Part shown: positions 15,264-23,091 of the stretch, one piece after another
Position numbering within the stretch: position 1 is the first letter of the stretch
Layout: every line of letters begins with the position of its first letter
Origin: Solibacillus silvestris_B
GTDB taxonomy: Bacteria > Bacillota > Bacilli > Bacillales_A > Planococcaceae
DNA: 26,127 nt
Assembly: GCF_051967575.1 (NCBI RefSeq)
Contig: NZ_JBQCJW010000041.1
Coordinates: 1-26,127, forward strand
Reading direction: 5' to 3'
Made by a program: the position numbers and the translations under genes
The notes under the pieces: generated by a model
Seen by the model: the letters and a program-made list of their open reading frames with translations, nothing else
Database searches by the model: none
What the model was told of the DNA's origin: nothing

Positions 15264-16306
15264 GTTGGAACTTGAACAGGTGTCTCTTCAAAACTGTATT
15301 CTGCAACAAGTTTGCCGTTTACTTCCTTTACATGAACAATTAATTTTGTTTTTAAATTTGGAATGTTCACTTTCGTTATACCTTCTTTGTGAAGATTAAA
15401 TACGATGTAATCATTTAGGACTCTATCACCATTATGATGGATATTTAAATAGCCCTCTACATACAGCTTTTCCTTAATGTCATTATCAGTAAGGTAAGAT
15501 TTAACTGAAATTACACTTTCATCTTCAACAGTTACTTCTTCAATTTTTACAATGTTCTCTTTGTTGTTAAAAGATGTTGTTAATGGTCCGGCATTATATT
15601 CATTAATAGGGAAGAAAGAAAGTTTTCCTTCATTTTTCTGAAGTTTATGAATCATCAACGCAAATTGGGAACGTTTAATAGGTACATTAATCCCGAAACG
15701 TTTTTCTTTTGGATAACCTGAAGCAAAACCAAAATAATCCATTGTATAAGCTTGTTGGGAGAATTGATTGCTGAATGAAAGGGAAAAATACCAGATCATA
15801 TCATCACTAGAGATATCTTTATGTTTATATAAGTCTTTAAACTTTTGAAGCTTTATATCATGAATACCAACAACTGGGATATCATAAGCGTTTAAAAGGA
15901 TCGCTGACATTTGACCGCGCTTTAATGGTTCATTAATACCAAAAGTTCCATCACTTTTCCCGCCAATAATTCCTTCATTAGCCAATGCTGCAATGTATGG
16001 ATAAAATTGATTGTCTGTTGATACATCTTTAAATTTTGGATTGTTAACTTTACTAATATCCAGACCTAACACTTTAGCTAAAATACTTGCTGCCTGACCA
16101 CGAGTAATATTTTCATTTGGGCGGAAGTTATCCAGCGTACGACTAATTGCCTTTTGCTCTAATAGATTTTCAACAGCAATATAGTAATTATCCGTCTGTT
16201 TTACATCTTTGTAATGTACAATTGCTGCCGAAGCGCCGCCTGCCGAAGAAAGTAAAAGGCCTCCCATTACTCCGAATAGAGCGAGTGTTTTTGTTATTTT
16301 TATCAT
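15209..16306 (-). CDS. SLH-domain cell-surface protein
   Basis: A 365-residue exported protein. A signal peptide covers about residues 1-27 (MIKITKTLALFGVMGG..., cut near ASAA). SLH motifs follow: HYKDVKQTDNYYIAVENLL...ITRGQAASIL, then FKDVSTDNQFYPYIAALANEGII...LKRGQMSAIL, then a weaker third ending in PIKRSQFALMI near residue 225. They anchor the protein to secondary cell-wall polymer. The C-terminal 130 residues are beta-rich and unassigned. I chose the ATG at 16306, with AGGTG 6 nt upstream; the GTG at 16315 overlaps that ribosome site. The 3' end is duplicated at 12.95 kb. It ends at the hairpin at 15171-15200. Confidence 0.9.
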   Translation of the reverse strand: MIKITKTLALFGVMGGLLLSSAGGASAAIVHYKDVKQTDNYYIAVENLLEQKAISRTLDNFRPNENITRGQAASILAKVLGLDISKVNNPKFKDVSTDNQFYPYIAALANEGIIGGKSDGTFGINEPLKRGQMSAILLNAYDIPVVGIHDIKLQKFKDLYKHKDISSDDMIWYFSLSFSNQFSQQAYTMDYFGFASGYPKEKRFGINVPIKRSQFALMIHKLQKNEGKLSFFPINEYNAGPLTTSFNNKENIVKIEEVTVEDESVISVKSYLTDNDIKEKLYVEGYLNIHHNGDRVLNDYIVFNLHKEGITKVNIPNLKTKLIVHVKEVNGKLVAEYSFEETPVQVPTTSGDTITVTADSADIAK

Positions 16307-16543
16307 TTTTTTCACCTCATAAATTAAGGGTATACAAGAATGTTAACAAAAACAATAGGGGATTGTTTCCAGATGGAGGGCATGAAGAGGTGTACTGGAG
16401 ATAATGATTTAGCCGATATGAAAAGGCACTAGGGAGGGAATTTGTTTATGCTTTAGTTCATAAAGCATAAAAATATTAAAAACTTAAATAAATAATCACG
16501 TCTGTTGATTAGCTAGTTTTTTCCAATAAAATTCAACAAAAAA

Positions 16544-16601
16544 GAGAGATTCCATGTAAAATGTAAGTTACGACACCAAATTTTACGAGGAGGAATCTCT
16601 C
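16544..16601 (+). promoter_or_regulatory. hairpin covering the transposase ribosome site
   Basis: GAGAGATTCC (16544-16553) pairs with GGAATCTCTC (16592-16601), and inside it GTAAAAT (16556-16562) pairs with ATTTTAC (16580-16586). The GAGGAGG Shine-Dalgarno (16587-16593) lies in the 3' side of this structure. Transcripts entering from outside the IS would fold and hide it, a known way for IS elements to avoid activation by read-through. Confidence 0.65.
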
Positions 16602-16660
16602 GGCTTGCGAATACCACGATTTTTACGTTACTTCAAAACTTTATTTCACAGGACGAAATC

Positions 16661-17722
16661 GTGGGGATTCTCGCTGAATTTGGTTTTGAGGATACGGCTC
16701 GTAAATGTGATGTACCAAAACTTTTGAACTATCTTGTGGATGCTGCTGCTTTTGAATGGAAAAGTTTGCGTTCGGCTTCTGATGTGGCAACCGAAAAAGA
16801 ATTGAAATTCGTGGATTATTCCACGCTTTCCAAACGGTTGGACGAACTGAATTACCTCATCGTCAAACGAATTTTTGAGTTGATTGCCGGCCGGTTAAAC
16901 CGGGCGGCGAAACATAAAATAAAAATAAAAAAAGAGTTGCTGGCCATTGATTCCACAACGATTACAGTTGGAAGAAACCGCTTACCATGGGCGCTTTATC
17001 ATGAGGACTGCTCAGGCATCAAGCTGCACGTCAGTTTCACAAATAGCACAGGCATGCCTCTGCAGGTCGTTGAAACAATCAGCTTAAAACACGATGGTCC
17101 AGTCGGGAAGGAGCTCAAGGATAAACGGTTTATCCTTGTTGCAGACCGTGCCTATTTTTCAATCGAAAAAGCCGATCGCTACGCTAATACAAATCAGGAT
17201 TTCATTATCCGTTTAAAAGAGAACATCAAATTAAACCGCAGGAAATCCTTAAAAAGAACAACGATTGAAGGGTCAAATATCGTCGCCGATTTTACCTGTA
17301 CACTGGGAACTGCACAAAACCAGACAAAAAAACGGCACCGTGTCGTGGAATTTACCGATTATGAAGGGGCGGTTGTACGAGTCATCACCAATCTTCGTGA
17401 CGTAACAGTCGAAGAAATCGCAGGCATGTACAAGGAACGATGGGCAATTGAATCCTTTTTTCGATGGATCGAACAGAATCTGCCGGTGCTACTTGGCACG
17501 ACCAAAAATGCGGTGTTCAGCCAGCTTTTTGCGGCGTTAATTGCGTACGTATTACTCAAATTTCTGCATACCGAGGGACAGAAGAAAAAGAATTGCAGAC
17601 GTCTATCTTTCACCGGTTTCACACGCCAGCTTCTTTGTGCTACCCTGCCCATCGAATGGCGGGTTGGCCTGGTAAAAATACTCGCATTTTATCGGGAAAT
17701 ATATCAAGAAAGTGCTGGATAA
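16661..17722 (+). CDS. IS4-family DDE transposase, start codon unclear
   Basis: The 353-residue listed frame has DDE residues in order: Asp97 (LLAIDSTTI), Asp162 (VADRAYFS) and Glu264 in YKERWAIESFFRWIEQNL. The IS4 signature Y-2-R-3-E-6-K fits as Tyr257, Arg260, Glu264, but position 271 is Glu where Lys is expected. The frame is open upstream of the GTG at 16661 (about 20 more codons, including TTIFTLLQNFISQDEIV, which reads like family N-terminus). However, no ATG, GTG or TTG stands in frame behind the GAGGAGG site at 16587. The true start is therefore either lost by mutation or non-standard. The element may be inactive. Confidence 0.8.
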   Translation: MGILAEFGFEDTARKCDVPKLLNYLVDAAAFEWKSLRSASDVATEKELKFVDYSTLSKRLDELNYLIVKRIFELIAGRLNRAAKHKIKIKKELLAIDSTTITVGRNRLPWALYHEDCSGIKLHVSFTNSTGMPLQVVETISLKHDGPVGKELKDKRFILVADRAYFSIEKADRYANTNQDFIIRLKENIKLNRRKSLKRTTIEGSNIVADFTCTLGTAQNQTKKRHRVVEFTDYEGAVVRVITNLRDVTVEEIAGMYKERWAIESFFRWIEQNLPVLLGTTKNAVFSQLFAALIAYVLLKFLHTEGQKKKNCRRLSFTGFTRQLLCATLPIEWRVGLVKILAFYREIYQESAG

Positions 17723-17895
17723 ATTTGATTAATCAACACGTATGATGAAATTAAGAAGTAGATGATGATGAAAATAGTGGAAGAGAATGTGTTTTAATAC
17801 AAAATAACGTTTCCAAATCAAAGTTCGGAATTTGGAAAAAATCTTGCGGACAAATTCAGAAATTCAGGCTTAATGAGTAAATAGCCCCCCAAAAA

Positions 17896-17937
17896 AAGTG
17901 CCCATAAACGTTGATATACCAACGTTTATGGGCACTT
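17896..17937 (-). terminator. strong intrinsic terminator after tRNA-Val
   Basis: A perfect 18-bp inverted repeat (17896-17913 and 17920-17937, 6-nt loop) is followed on the minus strand by TTTTT. It lies 7 nt beyond the tRNA 3' end. Confidence 0.88.
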
Positions 17938-17944
17938 AAAATAA

Positions 17945-18017
17945 TGGTCTCGACAAGTCTCGAACTTGCGACCCCCACCTTGTCGAGGTGGTGCTCTCCC
18001 AACTGAGCTACAAGACC
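17945..18017 (-). tRNA. tRNA-Val(GAC)
   Basis: 73 nt that fold as a complete cloverleaf on the minus strand: acceptor GGTCTTG with CGAGACC (one T-G pair), D arm GCTC/GAGC, anticodon arm CCACC/GGTGG with loop TCGACAA (anticodon GAC, reading GUC and GUU), variable loop GGGTC, and T arm GCAAG/CTTGT with loop TTCGAGA. The discriminator base is A. CCA is not encoded. It stands alone with its own terminator. Confidence 0.95.
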
Positions 18018-18153
18018 GTGATAAGATACAAAAATAACAATGCTCTTACATATTATCATAGCATTTTAGTCGGAAGAGGTATATAAAATTTTTATAATTT
18101 TACTTTTAATGTTACTTCTACAAAATGAAAATTTCGCGCATGCTTCCTACACA

Positions 18154-18375
18154 TTAACGTCTTTTCTTTTTATCATCTTTTAGCAATGGATCCTTGTTAT
18201 TTATTTTTTCTAACATTACATGAATATGATATTTATTTTCTTCGATTTGAATGACATTTACAACTTTACCTTTACGGCCTTTAATTTTTAGATTTTCATC
18301 GACTTCGGGTATACGTTCTAAACATTGACTGAGTACAGGCGTGTTATTTTCTAAATAATGAATGGCAAACAACAT
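18154..18375 (-). CDS. small hypothetical protein
   Basis: A 73-residue hydrophilic protein with a strongly basic C-terminus (DDKKKRR). It begins MLFAIHYLENNTPV and has a compact alternating pattern (VVNVIQIEENKYHIHVML) that suggests a small beta-rich domain. AAGGAG lies about 9 nt before the ATG on the minus strand. I do not recognise the family. The good ribosome site and coding-like composition support a real gene. It stands between tRNA-Val and the divergent membrane protease gene. Confidence 0.65.
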   Translation of the reverse strand: MLFAIHYLENNTPVLSQCLERIPEVDENLKIKGRKGKVVNVIQIEENKYHIHVMLEKINNKDPLLKDDKKKRR

Positions 18376-18424
18376 ATTTATGCGCTCCTTGTAAACTCAA
18401 AGAATGAGTGAATTTTTTTCAATT

Positions 18425-18457
18425 TATGACGGTGCCGGGGCGTATAGAACCGTCATA
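18425..18457. promoter_or_regulatory. perfect inverted repeat in a divergent intergenic region
   Basis: TATGACGGT (18425-18433) and ACCGTCATA (18449-18457) are perfect 9-nt arms around 15 nt, between two divergent genes. They may form an operator or a leader hairpin. No T tract follows. Confidence 0.4.
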
Positions 18458-18545
18458 TAAGGAGATTGGCAAACTTGGGGGAAATGATTTCTAGGCTTCA
18501 ATAATAAGATAGGGTAACGAACGAATGAATTGAGGTGTAGAAAGC

Positions 18546-19814
18546 ATGACGAAAAAATGGGGTTTAATGGCTGTTCTCGTATTTGGTCTGTATGTTATTG
18601 CGATGTATTTCTATTTTTTCCATGGTCAAAATAGCGGGATACCAGCCGCTCTTCAAGGAACGGCAGCGGATCCGGGCACTTTTCTGACAGCGCAGGAATT
18701 GGTGTTAAGTGAAGAGTTATCAAACATAAGAAATTTTCTGTTTTTTATAGCAACGCCGCTGGAATGGCTGCTTTACTTCGTTATTTTGATTACGGGTATT
18801 TCGCATTTGTTCGAAAAGTGGAGCGCCGGACAATTTAGATGGACCATTTGGAGAACGGCAATGTATGTATTTTTGCTATCCTTGCTATTGTTCATCCTCC
18901 AATTTCCGCTAGACTATTACCGGTATACACTGAGCAAAAGCTATGGTATAAGCACGCAGCTTTTTTCTTCATGGATGCGGGATAATGTGATTGGTTTTTG
19001 GCTTGATTTTGGGATGTCGGTGATCATGGTAATGGTTCTTTATTGGCTCATCAAAAAAAGTCCGAAAAGATGGTGGTTATATACATGGGCATTAACTGTT
19101 CCATTTTCAATTTTCCTTATGTTCATCCAACCCGTCGTGATCGATCCAATCTACAATGATTTTTCTCCGCTAAAAGATAAAGTATTGGAGACAAAAATTC
19201 TTTCACTCGCAGAGCAGGCGAATATTCCTTCAGAGCATGTTTATGAAGTGAATATGTCGGAGAAGACGAATGCTTTAAATGCATATGTGACAGGAATCGG
19301 CGAAAATTCCAGAATTGTGCTGTGGGATACGACACTAAACCGGTTAACGGATGATGAAATCCTCTTTATAATGGCACATGAGATGGGTCACTACTTGTTG
19401 AAGGATATTTATATAAATATTGCTGTCTATTTGTTCATGACGCTCATTGGACTATGGCTAATTGCGGAAATCTTGCCTTGGATGATCAGTCGATATGGAT
19501 CGATCTTAAAAATTAAGCAAATGGGCAATATGAATTCATTGCCATTATTTTTATTGATCTCTTCTTTTCTCGTATTCTTCTCAAGCCCGCTGTCAAATGC
19601 AGTTTCACGGTATCAGGAGGTGAGAGCCGATGAATATGCAATGGAACTCGTACAAAATCCGGAGGCAGCGGTTTCGACGTTTCAACAGTTAACCAAGGCT
19701 GGACTTAGCGAGGTAAACCCTTCAGCACTTGTCAAATGGTTCCGCTACTCCCATCCGCCAATGCTGGAAAGGATCAATAAAGTTGCCGAGAAAGCTGAAG
19801 AGGAAGAGAACTAA
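18546..19814 (+). CDS. M48/Ste24-type membrane zinc metalloprotease
   Basis: A 422-residue multi-pass membrane protease of family M48A. An N-terminal hydrophobic helix (LMAVLVFGLYVIAMYFYFF) and several further membrane segments (near residues 65-85, 100-120, 155-175 and 185-200) precede the catalytic domain. HEMGH (residues 278-282) binds zinc with its two His, and Glu358 in EVRADEYAMEL is the probable third ligand. The family includes CAAX prenyl protease 1 in eukaryotes; bacteria have no prenylated CAAX proteins to speak of, so the bacterial role is probably membrane-protein quality control or peptide processing. GAGGTG lies about 9 nt before the ATG. Single gene ending at the hairpin at 19868-19902. 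Confidence 0.9.
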   Translation: MTKKWGLMAVLVFGLYVIAMYFYFFHGQNSGIPAALQGTAADPGTFLTAQELVLSEELSNIRNFLFFIATPLEWLLYFVILITGISHLFEKWSAGQFRWTIWRTAMYVFLLSLLLFILQFPLDYYRYTLSKSYGISTQLFSSWMRDNVIGFWLDFGMSVIMVMVLYWLIKKSPKRWWLYTWALTVPFSIFLMFIQPVVIDPIYNDFSPLKDKVLETKILSLAEQANIPSEHVYEVNMSEKTNALNAYVTGIGENSRIVLWDTTLNRLTDDEILFIMAHEMGHYLLKDIYINIAVYLFMTLIGLWLIAEILPWMISRYGSILKIKQMGNMNSLPLFLLISSFLVFFSSPLSNAVSRYQEVRADEYAMELVQNPEAAVSTFQQLTKAGLSEVNPSALVKWFRYSHPPMLERINKVAEKAEEEEN

Positions 19815-19867
19815 GTTTGTTTTCTAGACTGGTTTTAAATATAGGAATTAAACCAACCCAAATTCGG

Positions 19868-19902
19868 CTCACATCCTTCTGTATCAAGGATGTGAGTTTT
19901 TT
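19868..19902 (+). terminator. intrinsic terminator after the M48 protease gene
   Basis: CTCACATCCTT pairs perfectly with AAGGATGTGAG around a 7-nt loop and is followed by TTTTTT. Confidence 0.88.
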
Positions 19903-19950
19903 ATCTGGGAAACCGTCAGAAACAATGCTTCGGTACCCATATATATCACT

Positions 19951-19980
19951 TTGTAACTTGTATGCATTATTTTGTATAAT
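19951..19980 (+). promoter_or_regulatory. sigma-A promoter of the kinase-like gene
   Basis: TTGTAA (19951-19956), 18-nt spacer, TATAAT (19975-19980). Transcription would begin near 19987. This rules out the long upstream extension of the frame (19817-20011), which also contains the preceding terminator. Confidence 0.65.
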
Positions 19981-20026
19981 GAGTTTGACTGATATAAATA
20001 GATTAAGTGATATGGAGATGAAGCAG

Positions 20027-20626
20027 ATGGATATTTCTAATGTAGCAGAAAATGCAGATGATTTGATTAAAAAAGCTGAATTGATCGGAATCGGTTCGAC
20101 AAGAAAAGTTTATCGTTATGAAAACCTTGTTATTAAAACATTCTTGCATCCTATTGGTTATGCTCAAAGTAAAAATGAATACGAAATGTATCAAACATTG
20201 GAAATGCAGGGGCTGGAGAAACATATCGCACCAATTCTTTTTATGAGCGAAAAATATGTCGTGCAGCCTTTTTATGAGCAGCTCCCTTTAATGAATCACT
20301 GCTCATACGATATTGATTTAGAGATGGATCCGAGAATGACAGAAGATTTAAAAGCTGCACTCAATGTAATCGATAAAGAGCTGGATGGCTTTGATTTTAA
20401 AGATAGCGGAAATTATGGTTTGAATGAAGACGGGCTACTTGTTTTAATTGACTATGGAATGACTAAAAAATTGTATGAAGAACAATGGGTGCCATTAGCT
20501 GAGGCTGGTACTCTTCCTCAAATTCGATTTGAAAAATGCCGTGTTTGTAATGTGGAAAAGGAACTTCGGATGTATGGAGAAGCTGACATAGATAATCGCT
20601 GTGTTACTTGCGGAAAGGATTATTAA
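20027..20626 (+). CDS. protein-kinase-like protein with C-terminal zinc ribbon
   Basis: A 199-residue protein. Residues about 15-45 resemble the kinase N-lobe: LIGIGSTRKVYRYENLVIKTF has a glycine-containing loop followed by a VIK Lys. FDFKDSGNYGL is catalytic-loop-like and VLIDYGM corresponds to the DFG motif. The fold is much shorter than a full kinase, so it may be a minimal or atypical kinase or a pseudokinase. The end has CRVC...CVTCGKDY, two CxxC pairs about 23 residues apart that would bind one zinc. I chose the ATG at 20027, with GGAG 9 nt upstream; ATGs at 20012 and 20018 are alternatives but lack a ribosome site. Some Bacillales have small YrzF-like kinases of this kind; identity is not certain. 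Confidence 0.65.
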   Translation: MDISNVAENADDLIKKAELIGIGSTRKVYRYENLVIKTFLHPIGYAQSKNEYEMYQTLEMQGLEKHIAPILFMSEKYVVQPFYEQLPLMNHCSYDIDLEMDPRMTEDLKAALNVIDKELDGFDFKDSGNYGLNEDGLLVLIDYGMTKKLYEEQWVPLAEAGTLPQIRFEKCRVCNVEKELRMYGEADIDNRCVTCGKDY

Positions 20627-21010
20627 TTCAATTTTGCATCAAATATACATATCAACGCACTCAATCCACTATTTAGCATTTGCATCCAACTCGATCTGCA
20701 TGACGATCCCTCGCTTTCGTTTTATTTCTAGCTTAATAATGAAATTTAAAAATGGCAAAAAAATTGGTATTGCTAAAAAATCGCAAATTTCTCGAATCGG
20801 CAAAATTGATATACAACATATTTTAAAATAAGTGCCAATAAAGAGGGGAGATGGGTGAATGGCGCTTATTTAAAATTAAGCCCCATATCAATTTTGGCAA
20901 TCCGCATTATTCGAGGCAAAAAAAATACTTTCATAATTTACGCAACAAAGAATCAGACTGTAGCAGTATTGGAAGTTTGTAAATAAGGGCACTACAGCCA
21001 AAAATCCGGA
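20627..21010. other. gene-free stretch containing a nested palindrome
   Basis: No supported gene. A frame at 20601-20831 overlaps the kinase-like gene end and has no ribosome site. The stretch holds the nested inverted repeat listed separately. Confidence 0.5.
20791..20915. repeat. 125-nt nested inverted repeat (possible MITE or structured RNA)
   Basis: Three pairs of arms are nested: CTCGAAT/ATTCGAG (20791-20797, 20909-20915), GGCAAAATTGATAT/ATATCAATTTTGGC (20799-20812, 20885-20898, 13 of 14 pairs) and TTTTAAAATAAGTGCC/GGCGCTTATTTAAAA (20821-20836, 20861-20875). The central 24 nt are purine-rich. There is no flanking duplication that I can see. Confidence 0.6.
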
Positions 21011-21044
21011 AAATAAAAAGAACACGAAAATAATCCGTGTCCTT
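21011..21044 (-). terminator. intrinsic terminator of the HEAT-repeat gene
   Basis: On the minus strand AAGGACACG pairs with CGTGTTCTT (one T-G pair) around 9 nt and is followed by TTTATTTT. It lies 15 nt after the stop codon. Confidence 0.75.
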
Positions 21045-21059
21045 CCAAATGCAAGCATA

Positions 21060-21512
21060 CTATTTCCGAGTTGCAGTAGTCTCCCACATATCCTTCAGCC
21101 ACACATCGAATTGTGCGCCTTTTTCGCCCTCGTATGTGTTGTATATATCGATGCGCATTTTCTCCAGCTTCACTTTGAAATCCTCATATGTGTGATCTTG
21201 CGGCAGGCTTTTCTTAATGCGTCTGAAAATTTTGCGAAGGTCTTTGAACAATTCGCCCTTAGGTGTTTCCGGTGCTTCTGCTTGCTGGCCCATCTCCTTT
21301 AATTGGCTGGCTGCTGCTTCGCGAACTTTTGTTACTAAATCGGCTTTCGCTACATATTGCAAAATTTTAATCGTTTCTTCCGTTTTGAATTTCGCTAATT
21401 CTTGTACCGCATTTAAACGTTCTTCCCAGTCTGCTGTTCTGTTGACAGCCTTTTTAAGCTCACCGAAATTCTCTGGTAACTGTTGCGCTGTTTCTTGTTT
21501 ATGATGACTCAT
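21060..21512 (-). CDS. HEAT-repeat protein
   Basis: A 150-residue, soluble, all-helical protein. Residues about 25-75 form HEAT-type helix pairs: DWEERLNAVQELAKFKTEETIKILQYVAKAD and then VTKVREAAASQLKEMG, with the Arg/Glu/Ala positions usual in these scaffolds. A charged second half (KDLRKIFRRIKKSLPQ...YEDFKVKLEKMRIDIYN) is helical and may be a separate domain. HEAT repeats mediate protein-protein contact; the partner is unknown. AAAGGAG lies 9 nt before the ATG on the minus strand, just behind a leader hairpin TCATTGC/GCAATGA (21529-21549). A TATAAT -10 box stands at 21562-21567 on the minus strand. Confidence 0.78.
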   Translation of the reverse strand: MSHHKQETAQQLPENFGELKKAVNRTADWEERLNAVQELAKFKTEETIKILQYVAKADLVTKVREAAASQLKEMGQQAEAPETPKGELFKDLRKIFRRIKKSLPQDHTYEDFKVKLEKMRIDIYNTYEGEKGAQFDVWLKDMWETTATRK

Positions 21513-21739
21513 GATTTTATCTCCTTTGTCATTGCCTTTTTAGCAATGATCCGCTTTGTCCATTATAGCATGAAAATGGGGAAATAAGGCGGGGAAGCAA
21601 TTTCAGGCTTCTTTATATGTGCATGCTATGGCGTTCATCCACTATAATGATTTCAACTACAGCATGAGCAAGCGGTTCGGTATACGGACTTGCCCTTTTT
21701 TCAAAAGAATCTTTGCAATAGGATAAGGAGGAAAAATAT

Positions 21740-22477
21740 ATGTTTGAAAATAAAACCGTCGTTGTTACAGGCGCAGCCCAGGGAATTGGTCGTTCAATTG
21801 CGATTCATTTTGCCAGAGCTGGCGCAAATGTCGTCATCGCGGATATAGAGCAGGAATTGGGTAACCAATTAGCAGGGGAACTATTAATGGATGGCCACTC
21901 TGCGGTTTTTATGCATACAGATGTGCGCAGTGAAGAAAATGTTCGGCAAACGATGGAGATGGCAGCAAGTCGTTTTGGCGGCCTTCACATTTTAATCAAT
22001 AATGCCGGGAAATCAAAATGGGCTTCACCGCTGGAACTATCATTGGATGAGTGGGATGACATTATCCAGACGAATTTGCGCAGCGTATTTTTATGTTCGC
22101 GCGAGGCGGCAAAACTGATGCAAAGCGGCGGGGCGATTATTAATCTTGCTTCAACACGTGCATTGATGTCCGAGCCGCGTTCTGAAAGCTATGCGGCTTC
22201 CAAAGGCGGGATTATCGCGCTGACACATGCACTGGCAAGCTCCTTTAGTGAGTTGAATATAACGGTAAACTGCATTTCGCCGGGCTGGATTGAAACGGGG
22301 GACTACGATGATCTTAAACCGTCCGACCATTCGCAGCATTTTTCAAACCGTGTCGGCACACCAGAGGATATTGCGCGCGCCTGCTTATATTTAGCGAATG
22401 CGGAAAATAATTTTGTTACAGGCACGAATTTAACGATTGATGGCGGGATGACGAAGAAGATGATTTATGAAGAGTAA
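21740..22477 (+). CDS. short-chain dehydrogenase/reductase (SDR)
   Basis: A 245-residue classical SDR. VTGAAQGIG (about residues 9-17) is the TGxxxGIG nucleotide-binding loop. An Asp at the end of strand 2 (IADIE) favours NAD(H) over NADP(H). NNAG follows, and the catalytic residues are Ser138 (NLAST), Tyr151 and Lys155 (YAASK). The C-terminal NFVTGTNLTIDGGMTKK is the family ending. Substrates of such enzymes include sugars, steroids and acyl chains, and none can be chosen here. AAGGAGGA lies 9 nt before the ATG. Single gene ending towards the hairpin at 22659-22702. Confidence 0.92.
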   Translation: MFENKTVVVTGAAQGIGRSIAIHFARAGANVVIADIEQELGNQLAGELLMDGHSAVFMHTDVRSEENVRQTMEMAASRFGGLHILINNAGKSKWASPLELSLDEWDDIIQTNLRSVFLCSREAAKLMQSGGAIINLASTRALMSEPRSESYAASKGGIIALTHALASSFSELNITVNCISPGWIETGDYDDLKPSDHSQHFSNRVGTPEDIARACLYLANAENNFVTGTNLTIDGGMTKKMIYEE

Positions 22478-22651
22478 TCGAAAGAAGCCTCGGCTAAGTA
22501 AAGGAACGATATTTTTCGGTATACAATTTTCCGCTTTAATATGGTAGTGTTTAACTGAATTATCAGGGAAATCTGCGGTGCGGATAAATACAAAGAGAGT
22601 TCAAAATGGAACGATTGAAGCTGTTGGAACAGTAATTGACGAAATATAAGT

Positions 22652-22702
22652 AAAAAAAATGAACCTTTCCACCAAGTTCGGGGTGGAAAGGTTCATTTTT
22701 TT
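22652..22702. terminator. bidirectional intrinsic terminator
   Basis: Perfect 15-bp arms (22659-22673 and 22682-22696, 8-nt loop) are flanked by an A run on the left and a T run on the right, so it can stop transcription from either side. It lies 180 nt after the SDR gene. Confidence 0.85.
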
Positions 22703-22755
22703 ATACGGTATAACTTTCAAGTAGTCGACCACTATTTGGATAATGGGCCGGCTTT

Positions 22756-23003
22756 GAAAGTAGAAGGTTTTAGCCTGAAAGTGGAAGTTTTTAGCCCGAA
22801 AGTGGAATCTTGCACATTTATTAGCAGTTGCTGTTCGGAAAGTAGAAAGTTTTGGCCCAAAAGTGGAATTCTTTAGCCGGAAAGTAGAAAATTTTAGCCC
22901 GAAAGTGGAATCTTTTGAATGAAAAGTAGAACCTTTCATGGCGAATGTAGAATAGTGCAAGAATAAAGTAGAACTCTGTGCATTTATTAGCCGTTGCTGT
23001 TCG
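22756..23003. repeat. tandem array of 21-nt units with two 40-nt variants
   Basis: Ten contiguous units start at 22756, 22777, 22798, 22838, 22859, 22880, 22901, 22922, 22943 and 22964. Eight are 21 nt and two (22798 and 22964) are 40 nt. Each opens with a GAAAGTAGAA- or GAAAGTGGAA-like block and most end in TTTTAGCCC. The 40-nt units carry an extra block, GCATTTATTAGC-GTTGCTGTTCG, nearly identical in both. Unit length is a multiple of three only for the 21-nt type. The array ends 60 nt before the promoter of the ABC transporter operon. Confidence 0.88.
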
Positions 23004-23062
23004 GGAACTACAATAGTTTTGATAGATAGTTCAAAATTTAACGATAGTTCTGAAAATAAAGA

Positions 23063-23091
23063 TTGTTTTTGTTGTAACCATGTTATATTAT
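23063..23091 (+). promoter_or_regulatory. probable promoter of the ABC transporter operon
   Basis: TTGTTT (23063-23068), 17-nt spacer, TATTAT (23086-23091), 45 nt before the ATG. Two GATAGTTC copies lie just upstream (about 23022-23050). No riboswitch is recognised. Confidence 0.5.

Larger units (their letters stand above)
16503..17738 (+). mobile_element. IS4-type insertion sequence
   Basis: One transposase gene lies between short terminal inverted repeats TGTTGATTA (16503-16511) and TAATCAACA (17730-17738). No clean target-site duplication is visible: the flanks ACGTC and CGTAT share only CGT. The insertion is therefore old, or the exact ends differ by a few bases. Near the left end a long hairpin covers the transposase ribosome site. 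Confidence 0.7.

Noticed and set aside
16661..17722. Complete transposase starting at GTG 16661
   Set aside because: The open frame and family-like residues continue upstream, and GTG 16661 has no ribosome site. It is kept as the listed extent only because no better start exists.
17856..18059. Minus-strand ORF of 67 residues
   Set aside because: Spans the tRNA-Val gene and its terminator.
19817..20026. N-terminal extension of the kinase-like protein
   Set aside because: It would cover a perfect terminator (19868-19902) and the promoter (19951-19980).
20601..20831. Plus-strand ORF of 76 residues
   Set aside because: Overlaps the end of the kinase-like gene, has no ribosome site, and runs into the nested palindrome.
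22601..22960. Minus-strand protein of 119 residues with STF-x-x-K-x heptapeptide repeats
   Set aside because: The frame simply follows the 21-nt tandem repeat. There is no ribosome site, and the terminator at 22659-22702 lies inside it.
22756..23003. CRISPR array
   Set aside because: Units are adjacent with no unique spacers, drift in sequence along their whole length, and have no cas genes nearby.
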